Positions 1 to 9,656 of a stretch of 36,751 nucleotides of DNA are shown here, piece after piece. The position numbers were made by a program, and so were the translations under genes. Source of the stretch: Fonticula alba (taxonomy: Eukaryota; Opisthokonta; Rotosphaerida; Fonticulaceae); the NCBI RefSeq assembly GCF_000388065.1, contig NW_009242971.1, forward strand, positions 2,734,645 through 2,771,395, read 5' to 3'. Every line of letters begins with the position of its first letter. Position 1 is the stretch's first letter. The notes beneath the pieces are model-generated. The model did not search any database, was not told the DNA's origin, and was given only the letters and a program-made list of their open reading frames with translations.

Positions 1-448
1 CAACGTCTTTTCCGGTCTTCCCCCCTGTTAGCGCCCCCCCCCCCCTCCCGGGTCGCGCGAGTGAGACATCTGAAAACGGCTTCCCAAACCAAATGCACCC
101 AATTGTGCCCGAAAATGGCTTTTCCATTAAATGGATCTACATTACCAGATCAGGCATTTCTCGGGCCCCCTCGAGATTGCGCCTCTCCGTGGGAGGAGCA
201 ACACGCGGAAAGGGCAGCGAGGGGCAAGAGAAGCCAACAATGTCCATGTTCGAGGGTGAGAAGTGGCGAAGAGGGGGCACGAGAAATGGACGCAGGCCAG
301 GCGGAGCGGCGGAAAGGCCCCTGTCCCCGCCCCTTTTTCACACTCACTCTTCCGGATCTCTCCCTCGGTCCTCCTTGGCGCTGCTCGGAGCCCGGGGGGT
401 TTCTTTCATCCCCTTCTTCCTCCCCAGCCAGGGCGATCGCGGCACCCC
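1..448. other. 3' flank of the NUDT1-like gene, no gene seen
   Basis: This stretch lies downstream of the minus-strand Nudix gene. It holds a C-rich run near 36-50 and GC-rich unique sequence. Short open frames occur on both strands, but none shows a recognisable family or the exon/intron pattern of the real genes nearby. I see no clear polyadenylation signal. Confidence 0.5.
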
Positions 449-1393
449 TCATTGGCTGAGCGCAGCCCACAGGGTGTCTCCTCGAGCAGCCCCACCGCCG
501 AAGGCCAAGTGCAGGCGATATGCGGCCACGGTGGCCTGGTCTGGCATGTCGAAGTGCGCCAAAAGCAGGAGATGCGGTCCGTCGGCCGCCAGAGCCTGCG
601 GGGTGGTGCCCGGGGCCTGGTCACTTGAGTACACCCCGGCCAGGTAGGACAGCAGGTAGGGCAGCCAGATGGTGTCGTCCGGCCACATGGCCGAGAAGGG
701 CACCTGGTCGGCATCCACCCAGAAGGGCCGCATTTCGGGAGTCTCAACCGGCGAACCGGTGAACTGCCAGGCCACAAAAACATGCACATCCAGCAGGCGG
801 TTCGGATCTGCGGAGGGCAGGTTGAAATTCAGTCGTCCGACGAAGGAAATACTTGTGGCGTGAAGGTGCGCCTCCTCGGCAAGTTCTGCCGGGTTTTTTT
901 TTGGCCCCCCCCCACCCCCGCCCCCGCCCCCAGAGACGCAAGGCACGACGGCTTTTCGGTCAGTATGGGGCCAGGCAAAAGTGCGAGAGAAGAGGGACAA
1001 GAAGCGGGGAAGGAGGAGGAGGAGGAGGAGGCTGCCACAGCATAGGTTGATGTCCGCACCGCGAATCGCACATTCCTCCGACGTCTCGCCGGGCTCGATC
1101 TTGCCGCCAAATCCATTGATCAAGCCCTGGCCGAGGCCACGCTTCTTTTCGCCAAGTAGCACCTGGAAGCGCCCCGGGGCGTCCGGCGCCGCGCGCAGCG
1201 GAAACACCAGAGTGAACCCCTTGCGCGGGGCATCGAGCGGCCGAAAGTTCGTATCCCCCAGGGTCGGGGGATGGAAGACAGCAACGCCGGCGCCCCCCGG
1301 GTCCAAGCGGACGGCGCCACATTGCGATACGAGGTGCCCCTTGGAAGCAGGGTCGAAGGTGAAGTCCGAGTCGGGGATGCCAGCGTGGGTCAT
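449..1393 (-). CDS. NUDT1: MTH1-type Nudix hydrolase (oxidised purine dNTP pyrophosphohydrolase)
   Basis: Two exons, 1060-1393 and 449-885, joined across a 174-nt GT..AG intron (donor GTGCGG, acceptor CGGCAG) give 256 residues. The splice falls inside the catalytic Nudix box and restores it exactly: GKIEPGETSEECAI then RELAEEAHL (residues 97-119). Only the conserved Gly near the end of the box is replaced, by His118. Downstream, MRPFW and MWPDD (Trp179, Asp181, Asp182) match the MTH1 base-recognition segment. Members of this family hydrolyse 8-oxo-dGTP and 2-OH-dATP to monophosphates, keeping damaged bases out of DNA. The protein is about 100 residues longer than human MTH1: some 60 residues precede the fold, and there is a loop after the LPYLLSYLAG helix. 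The start is the first ATG after a pyrimidine-rich leader. The gene is divergent from the RhoGEF gene. The family call is firm; the exact start is less so. Confidence 0.88.
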   Translation of the reverse strand: MTHAGIPDSDFTFDPASKGHLVSQCGAVRLDPGGAGVAVFHPPTLGDTNFRPLDAPRKGFTLVFPLRAAPDAPGRFQVLLGEKKRGLGQGLINGFGGKIEPGETSEECAIRGADINLCCGSLLLLLLLPRFLSLFSRTFAWPHTDRKAVVPCVSGGGGGGGGGPKKNPAELAEEAHLHATSISFVGRLNFNLPSADPNRLLDVHVFVAWQFTGSPVETPEMRPFWVDADQVPFSAMWPDDTIWLPYLLSYLAGVYSSDQAPGTTPQALAADGPHLLLLAHFDMPDQATVAAYRLHLAFGGGAARGDTLWAALSQ

Positions 1394-1848
1394 CGTCGAG
1401 GGTATTGCCTGGGGCTCGGCCGGGAGAGAGGGGAGGGGCAGAGAAAGTCGATCGTCGCCGGGGGGGGGGGGGGGGGGATATTCGTGCCAAGGAGCAGACG
1501 ACCCCCCGCCAGGCGCGGCGGCCGAAATGGGGCACTCTGGTCAGAATCGCTGGCACTTGGGTGGCCTGATCAGGTCCCGGGATCAGCGCCAGACCACGCC
1601 GCTAGCTCGCCTTCGGGTCCCGGCTATTCCCCAGGCCCTTTCTCCCTCCCTCCCTTGTTGTATCTTTTGCGTGCTTGTGGTCCTCACCCGGCGGGGAGAG
1701 GGAGCACAGGCTTCCCCAGCCAGGAGGACAGAGGCGGGCGAGGTCTGTCAGCAAGCAGCCAACTCGTCCGGTTTCCCTCGCTTGGTTTAAATGATGCGGG
1801 CCGCATGAGCTGGGGTCCGGTGGCCTAGGGGGGAGGGAGGGGGGAGCG

Positions 1849-1869
1849 GCGCGCGCGCGCGCGCGCGCG
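1849..1869. repeat. Alternating (GC)n tract
   Basis: Ten and a half alternating GC dinucleotides lie in the divergent intergenic region. Such tracts are classical Z-DNA-prone sequence; a function here is only a guess. Confidence 0.8.
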
Positions 1870-2078
1870 GAATTCGCGGAGCCCCCCACCATCGGGCTCC
1901 TTGGCGGGACTTTCCGTCTGCTTGGAGACGGGAGGGCAGAGGCAGCAGGTCTCTCGCGAATTTCCCCATCCTCGGCATCGATGCTGGTCCTTTTTTTGTT
2001 AGAGAGCCTGCTTCCGGGAGCGGGCCCCAAAACAGCGGCCATAGCATTGGGAGCCGAGTGCTGCCGGCGTCTGCCCTG

Positions 2079-2101
2079 CCCCCCCCCCCCCCCCCCCCCC
2101 C
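2079..2101. repeat. C homopolymer, 23 nt
   Basis: An uninterrupted run of 23 C residues in the divergent intergenic region, one of many long C or G runs in the window. Its length may be unreliable in the assembly. Confidence 0.8.
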
Positions 2102-2740
2102 GGGCACGCTGGAATGGGCGGAGGACGCATGCTTGCACCATTCATTCGCCCGTGCTTGCCAGATCCCAGCGCGTGTAGCATCCCCCGGGCGCATGCTCCT
2201 CGGGGGGCCGATTGCCCCGACCCCGGGGCGCGGACCGGTTTTTCGGCGACACGGCCGATTCCCGTTCTGCAGCTTCCTGGGAGCTGGCTGCCGATTGTCG
2301 CGGGCTCGTCCGGGGGGCGGGGGCAACCGTATCCGGCGAGTCAGGGGCGCAGTGGGATTCCCCCTGCGCCCCCCCCCCTCCCACATACCCATGCGCACGG
2401 CCACAGGCCAACTGCCGCTTAGATTGCGGCAAGGCGCCCGGCACAGGGGTCCCCCAGGCCCGGGGGAAAAGAGAAGGCCATTCGGGTAGCCAGAGGGAGG
2501 CTTGCCAAAGGCCCCCTCCCTCTCTTCTCCCGCCCGCCTGCCTTGCCCTGCCCTGCCCTGAACAGCCTCCGCTCTGCTCTGGTATAGCACTCCCCTCCGG
2601 CTGGCCTTTGCCCCCTCCCTCGCCCCCCTTCCTTCCACCCACGCCCCTGTTCCCCTTCCTCCTGCCACTCCTGTGCCCCTCGGTTGCCGTTCTTTTCCCG
2701 GTCCCTCCTCGCGCCCCGGGTTGCCTTCCCTCTCGGCGGC

Positions 2741-5700
2741 ATGGCTCCTGCATACCCCGAGAGCGGGAGCTCCTCTCCTGGAGTTCTCGGCTCCCTGAAC
2801 CGATCACTTGCCGAAAAGCAGGCCCAGAAGTATGATACTGCCGCAGAGCGGCTTGTGCGCGATTGGCTGGCCACCGCCCTGGCCCATGACCCAGTACGCC
2901 GGACAGCGCGTGCACGCGCCTTCACGCCCCCCCCCCTCTCTCTCTCTCCCTCTTTCCTGCCCCTCCCCCATGCCTCTCGGCCAACCGCCGTGCAGCCTCT
3001 TCCCTGACTCTCGGGTTCCTCCAGTCCTTCGCCACCGAGGTTCAGGCTCTCAAAAAGCCGGTCTCCTCGCCACAAGCCTTTCGCGACATCCTCATGAAGG
3101 GCGATGTCCTGTGTGCCGCGATCAACAGCATCGCCGGGGCCCCGTTGGTGGGGAAAAACCTGCGGGACGCCCGGACCTGCTTTCCCAACCCCATGACCCC
3201 CCCCCCCCCCCCTCCTTCTGCCCGTCATTCCTGTTCGTCTTGGCCCCGGCCTCCTATTTACACCCTCCGATCCTGATCCTCATCATGAGCGCAGGAAAAT
3301 ATCGAAAACTTTCTCAATGCCTGCCGCAGTCTTGGGGTCTCTTCGTTGTCGCTCTTCCGGTCAATTGATCTGGTCGAGGGAAAGGACATGGTGGCCGTGC
3401 TAGCCAGTCTGGACTCCATCCGGCTTTTTACTTCTCGCAAGGACCAGCCAGTACGTTGAAGCCAAAAAGAAAAAGAAAAAAATGGGGCGCGAGGGGGGAG
3501 GGGGGGGGGGGAGGGGCAGCAAGTTACATGTAACTTGTCGCGGGAACTTCGTGGGGTCCTCATCCCGACCGACTCACCATCCTCTTCCCTGTGCTTTTGT
3601 GTGCTGCGCTTCTCCTCTTTCCCCCCTGTAGGCCGGGAAGCAATCGCGGCCGCCGGCTGCCAAGTCCCAAGCCCTCCCCATGGCCGAGGCCAGGCCCGTG
3701 CGTTCGGTCACCGAGCCGACGCCCACCAAGAAGCCCCCCGCCCCGGGCAAGCAGTCCTCCACGCCATCCAAGCCCCCCCAAAGTGGGGCCCCCACTCGGC
3801 GGTCCTCCATCCCCGTGCATCCGCCTGGCCTTTCGGTGGTGGTGCCGCCAGCTCACCATGCCCACTCCGTGTCGCCTGTCTTCCGGCCTTCGCCGCTGAC
3901 AGCCTCGACCGACTATTCGGACATGAGTGCCACGGCCAGCCCGGACGCCTCGATGCCGGAAATGGCGATGCACTTGCGCCGGCGGTCTTCCGGGGCGCGT
4001 TCCACCGATGGAGCCTTCTTGGGCGGTGGCCTGCGTCCGGAGCCCTCGGTGTCCTCTCTGCAGCAGGACCTCCAATTGAAGGCCATGCTCAAGCATGATC
4101 CAGCCCTGGAGGCGGCCGCGCGCAACTGGATTGTCGCCGTGCTGGAGCAGATTCCGGAGGGCGCGCGACCTACCCGTGACGGTGGTGTGCCGCTGCTGCC
4201 GCTGCTGCCGGCTGGCGGGTCGCTGCACCAGCAACTCAAGAGTGGCGAGGTCCTTTGTCACCTGGTGAATGCTCTTCGGCCTGGCACCATCCCCCGGGTG
4301 CACAAGCGTCCGATCGCCTTTTCGCAGATGGTGCGCCTACTTGTCACCTCCGGCGAGCCGGCATTGGTCTTGATTTCCTTCCCCCCTTCAACGCCCCCTC
4401 GGTCCACACTGACTGACCCGGTGTGGCGTCTCGTTTTTGCTCGCGCTTTCGGTTTATTTCTGGCTTTTCATCGTCTCCCCGCGCTTTTTTCGCGGCAGGA
4501 AAACATCGAGAAGTACCTGGAATCATGCGCTCTCTTCGGCCTCAGTCCTGCCGACCGCTTCAACACTGTTGACCTGTTCGAGCAGAAAGGCATGAACCAG
4601 GTCCGTGCGCTGCTCAGTCGGCCTCCTGTCCTTTGCAGCTCGTGCTGCCGATGTCTTTCCCCGTGTCCGGCGTCCTGACGACCAACAACATCCCCTCCCC
4701 CGCCCCCCCCCCTCTCTCCCTCTCCCCCTCTATTCTCTTTTTGGGTCCTTCCCCCTCTCAGGTTGTGGCGAACATCCACATTCTGTCAAAGCATGTGCAG
4801 CGCATGCCCGGCTACCAAGGCCCGGCCATGGAGGCTACCCAACGTGGGAATACCCTCTTTTCGGCGTCCCTTGTCGAGGGGTACTCGCTGGAGATGCTGT
4901 TTGATGATGGCCTCGATGAGGAGATCCCCCTGGAAGGTGATGCTGGCATCTTCAAGCCCGGTAGCCAGCTCCCAGAGCCTGGCTCTCTGGCCGAGCGCCA
5001 GTCTATGCTGCGCTGGGTGCAGGAGTGCCTGGCCTTGCCCCTTCTCCCGGGAAGTCAGCTGGGTGATGCACCGGCTGAAACTTTCCGCATCCGGAACTTG
5101 CGCGGGTCCATGCGGTCGGGTGTGGTCCTGCTGCGTCTGTTCGAGGTATGTTGTCTTTCAGTCCCGGGGCTTCGAAGGGGCCTTTTTGTCAGCTGCCTCG
5201 TCCCTCCCCCCCCCCCTCCCCCCTGTATGCTCTGCTCTAATATTCCCTTCGAACGACTCTCACCACCCCGCGTCGACGATGTTACACACCATCAGGCCGT
5301 CTCCCGCACAACGGTTTACTCCAAAGTAAACCCCGAGCCGACGGAGCTCTGGCACTGCACACTCAATTGCGACTCTTTGATGTTCGCCATTTCGTCGCAG
5401 ATGTTCAACCAGTTCGACAAGTGCACGACCCATGGTATGTGGCCAATCCCGGGCGGCGAAGAGGGGACCCCCCCCCCCCCCCCCCGCGCGCATGTGCTCT
5501 CCGATCTTGTCTCCATCCCTCCCTCTCCATTGTCCATTTTCCTCTTGTGATCTCCCATCGGCCCCGGCTGACATATCCTTCTGCCCCCTTGATTCTGTCT
5601 TCCCATGTCCCCCTCCCCTCCCTTCTTTGCCTGACCCGGTGTCTTGCAACAAGACATTATCACCGGCAATCAGGACAAGATCTTCGAGCTACTGAAGTAC

Positions 5701-7890
5701 ATTCGTGGCTTTGATGATGATTGGGTGTATGCACAGTTGCTCAGCAACTCGGGGGACCCCGTCGGATCAAGTGCCACCTCGGGTCCGACTCACTCGCAGC
5801 CGGCAGCCGTCACTCAGCCTGCTGCCGGCCCCAAGGCCGATGCATTGCCCTCGGACTTGCCGGTCCTCCTGGAAGCCAACTACCTGGAGGGCACGCCCAT
5901 GAGCGTGATCGAGTCGTTCCTTCGCCAGCGGGTGGAATTCGAGCTGGACCCTGCGGCGGGTAAGCCACCACGCGAGCCAGCCGGGCTGAGCTCCCTGCGG
6001 GCGTCCCTTGCCGGGGTCGTGCTTTTGGATTTGACCTTCACGGCGTCGACAGCCGCGGCGGACCCGCTGCCCCGGGAGCCGCTGAGCCCACAGACCCCCA
6101 AGCCTCGGAAGGACACCAATTCCCAGGACTCCCCCTCGGGGGCGAATGCGTCTTCGGGAATGTCGGCCAAGCGTGTGGCCAAACGCTTGGGGCAAATTTT
6201 CTCCCCCTTCGGTCGAAAGGCCACCCCGACGGCCAGCGACACCGGCTCGGCGGAGCATTCCCTCCCACCGGGTGATGCTCTGCCGAAGAAGCAGCGCCCA
6301 CATTCGATGCATGTTTCTTCGACTCCTGGCCTGGGCCTGAAGACCCTGAGCCTGTCGAAGACCATTGTCATCCAGCGCACGGCTGGCATCACCAATGCCG
6401 TGCGTCCTCTCATGCGTCCCCCGCTTGCCCGCTGCCAGCCTTTCTCCCCTCGGTGCACCTCCTCGGCATTCTCCTCTCCTTTCCTTTGCCCGCCGACCTC
6501 TCGCACCGCTGTTCCCGGCGATCCTCACCTTCGTCTCCGTCCTTCCCCCCCCCTCTCTCTCTCTCTCCACATTCTCTCTCAACAGCTCAACCAGCGCCCA
6601 TCGCTCCGCGAGCTGAAGGCTGCCCTCCTGGCGGGCACCCCCTCCCAAACGAAGCCCTCGGTCCCGCCGACGACGGCCCCTACGGCAACGTCAGGCCCCA
6701 GCTCGAAGGCCGACCACACCATGGCCCGGAATACGGCCGCCGAGCTGCTACAAACGGAAAAGATCTACTGCGCCAATATCGGCCTGGTCATCGAGCACTT
6801 CTACGAGCCGCTCCTGGAGGCAGCCCTTTCCCAGCCCACCGAGAAGTCCTCCAAGCGGGGCATCCTCTCCGCGCATGAGCATGACATGCTCTTCACAAGC
6901 CTGAAGGGTATGGACCTCTCTTTCCCCATGTCTTTCCTGCCCATTCCCTTCGGTGTCTCCCTCCTTTGCCTTCCCTCCCTTCCCCCTTCTCGCAGGACTC
7001 TCTCTCTCTCTCCCCCTCTCTCGCTAACCCGTCCGCTCTTCGCGCTCCTGCCGTGGCAGAAATCTACATCTTCCAGCAAACGTTCCTCCAGTCGGTGGAG
7101 GACCTCCTTCGTGATTGGTCGGAAACCTCCCACATCGGCACCATCCTGTCGGATATGGACACCCTGGCCACCATGGAGCGTGTCTATGCGCCGTACATGG
7201 CTGGGTATGCTCAGTCGAGCCTCTTCCTGGAGATCATCCGTCGTAAGAATCAAGCTTTTGCACGAGCGGTGACGGTACGTGTTTGGTGTTTCCTCTGGTG
7301 CCATTGTTGCTTGCCCTCCTCCCTTTATCCATCTTCTCCCCCTCTTCCCCTCTTCTCACCATGTCCGCCAACATATTGGTGTGCCCATGCGCCCTGCCTG
7401 CATCGTTGGACCACCATAACCCACACCCCAGGCCTTCGAGTCGAAGCACCTTGCCCCCTCACGGCTCAGCTTGTCCATGGTCCTGGCCATGCCCTTCCAG
7501 CGTCTTCCCCGCTATGAGATGCTTCTGGCCAAGTTCGACAAGTATGCCTCACGCCTGCCCGGCTTCCGGCCGGAGGAAGGCCGCGCCGCCACGCAGGCCC
7601 TGAAGTCCTGCATCCAGCGCGTCGATCGGAACATCATCCGCGAGGTGACGGACCGGTGCTCACGCATCCAGCACCTGGTGGAGACCATGCCCGGCGAGTG
7701 CCCAGTCCTCTTGTCTACCTCCGAACTGTCCGGGTCCGTGCTGGATGTCATTGAGGCTGGCCCGCATGCTGGTGCTCTCACCAGCGGCATGGCCACCCTG
7801 GCGGCTCTGATCAACCCCGCGGCACGGCTGCTTCGCGAGGGCTTTGTCCAGGTGAAGCGCATCATTGAGCCGCGGAAGTCGTACGTTGCT

Positions 7891-7926
<36 letters not shown>

Positions 7927-8712
7927 TTTGCCCCCCTTCTCTCTCTCTCTCTATCACGGCCGCGCTTGGCCGAGGAGCCTCCCTGTATCTGACCTCTCCA
8001 ATGGCGCAGACTGCTTTCGCCACTGCGCTCCGGCACATACTACCTGCTGGTGTTTGAGAAGATCGCCATCTTCGCCAAGGCCACGGACATCTCCGCCAAG
8101 CAGACCACCGGCCGGCCAGTGGGTGGCGGGTCTTTGCGCCTGGTGGCCGCTCTGCCAGCCAGCCTGGTGACCGGGGTGGGCCAAAAGCCAGATCGACCGA
8201 CTCTATGCGTCACATATGGGCGGCTGACCGGGCTGTCGCGCTCGCCCTCGCGCAATGAGGACCTCTCGAGTGAGCTCTACCCGACGGCTGGGCGCTTGGC
8301 TTCGGCCACGTCGTATGCATCGCTGGCTGAGGCCGCTTGCAGCGGCTCCTCCCGAGCCGAAGCCGACGCCGGGTCCTATGCCGCTCCGTTGAACCCAAAT
8401 GGCCCCACCTTGCGGGCATCTTCCTCTTCCGGGACCTTGTTGAACTTGATCGAGGCCGTTTCCTCCTCGATTGTCCCCTCAGCCGGGGCTGCAGGCCAGT
8501 CTCCTGGACATGCGCGATCCCTCTCCCCCTCGGCCTCGGTGGCTGGGCTTTCCCGCAGCAACTCCCTTTCGCGATCTCTCTCGGTGTTGGGCCTGGCAAC
8601 GCCAGCCCAATCGGAGATTCAGCTCAAGGCTCCGAAGACAGTGTCCAACCCGATGTCCATTGTGGAGGATTGGCTGCCGACCCTGCGTGAGTTTGCGGAT
8701 CCTGTCTATTGA
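2741..8712 (+). CDS. Triple calponin-homology RhoGEF (CH-CH-CH-DH-PH)
   Basis: Twelve exons: 2741-2893, 3025-3195, 3295-3450, 3632-4330, 4499-4600, 4762-5145, 5296-5434, 5654-6399, 6586-6907, 7060-7274, 7432-7880, 8010-8712, about 1412 residues. Phases agree at every junction except the donor of exon 2. If that exon instead ends at 3147 (GTGGGG), the protein loses 16 residues. Domains: CH1 about 30-150 and CH2 about 318-445 (calponin/transgelin-like, each with an ENIE helix), CH3 about 505-622 (fimbrin-like, with SGVVLLRLFE and VNPEP), DH about 896-1110 (including MPFQRLPRYEMLL), and a PH domain from about 1160. The PH domain is interrupted by about 130 Ser-rich residues; its last strand and EDWLPTLREF helix close the protein. 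CH domains bind actin and DH-PH loads Rho/Rac with GTP, so the product probably links actin to Rho signalling. The order recalls Dictyostelium Trix. RRSSIP in the CH1-CH2 linker fits a 14-3-3 site. Confidence 0.87.
7889..7927 (+). repeat. (TTTC)n microsatellite in RhoGEF intron 11
   Basis: About ten TTTC units just after the GTACGT donor of the last RhoGEF intron. They supply the intron's pyrimidine tract on the sense strand. Confidence 0.85.
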
Positions 8713-9656
8713 GGCGGAAGGGGGCAGTTCCCTTTCCCCTGTTTGGGCACACACCACCCTCTTTATACACATGTACACGCGCATGCAAGCGCGAGCGCAC
8801 TCTCTCTCTCTCTCCCTCCCTCCCTCTCTCCCTCTCTCCCTCTCTCCCTCTCTCCCTCTCTCCCTCTCTCCCTCTCTCTCGTACGCCGCTTAGAGGATGC
8901 GCTGGTAACCGCGGGCGCGTGCCCGCCCTGGCCGCCTGGCGCCTGCGTATCATATGACATAATAGACCGATCGCATGATCAACGGACCGGCAGTGCCGAC
9001 GCATCAGCCATCTCTCCCCATCTTCCCAAGACATGACTGGAGATGAGAGCCAGGAGGGCCCAGGGGAGCGCCTGTGTCACCTGCCGGGTGGCTTGGGCCT
9101 CCCAAACAAGGTGACAGTCCCCTGCGCGCATGTCGGGCCTCGTGTCGCGGAACCCCCCGTTCCCATGGGGGTGGTGGTACGGCCTTCGGGGGGGCGGCGG
9201 GCCGTTTCTCTTGCCGCCTGCGGGCTGGGACACGGCCTGTGCGCTAGTGGCCAGCTGGGGGGCTGGTTTTGGGGTGGGCCTCCTGGCCAGGAGTAGTTCC
9301 CCCCCCCCCACCCCCCACCCACCCGTTCCCCGCCCAGGTGCCGATGTGGACCAGGCATTGTGAATCAACGGGTATCCACCCCCGGAACATGATCGGCCGT
9401 GGCCGATCACCGCCACGCATCCCTCTAGCTGTTCCTTCTGTCATTTCGGTCATTCCCCCTCATCCCCGCCCCAGCCACCACACACTCACACACTCACGGA
9501 ACTGTTAGGTGGATCCCGCGTACACATATTTTTCAACACACACCATTTTTCCTGCCGCCCACGGCACTGCCCTCCTCCCCTCCCCTCCCCCTTCCCCCCT
9601 CTCCTCTGCTGCTCTCCCGTTCCCCCGCCCACCCTACCCGCCCGCACTTGACCAGG
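8713..9656. other. Intergenic region between RhoGEF and aldehyde dehydrogenase
   Basis: This holds the RhoGEF 3' flank and the aldehyde dehydrogenase promoter. It contains a long CT-rich repeat (8800-8880), GC-rich unique sequence, and from about 9560 a pyrimidine-rich leader up to the next start codon. I see no gene and no TATA box. Confidence 0.5.
8800..8880 (+). repeat. CT / CCCTCT tandem repeat
   Basis: Begins as (CT)n and continues as about eight tandem copies of a CCCTCT-type hexamer just downstream of the RhoGEF stop codon. It is simple sequence with no unique spacers, so it is not a CRISPR array. Confidence 0.85.

Larger units (their letters stand above)
1394..2740. promoter_or_regulatory. 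Divergent intergenic region between NUDT1-like and RhoGEF genes
   Basis: About 1.35 kb separates the two divergent start codons and should hold both promoters. Each start is preceded by a tract that is pyrimidine-rich on its own sense strand: roughly 1394-1480 read on minus, including a G run that is C on the sense strand, and 2500-2740 on plus. I see no TATA box. The middle contains a (GC)10 tract and a 23-C run. No coding sequence is convincing here. Confidence 0.45.

Noticed and set aside
8800-8880. Regular CT-rich repeats as a CRISPR array
   Set aside because: A pure short tandem repeat without spacers in a eukaryotic genome.
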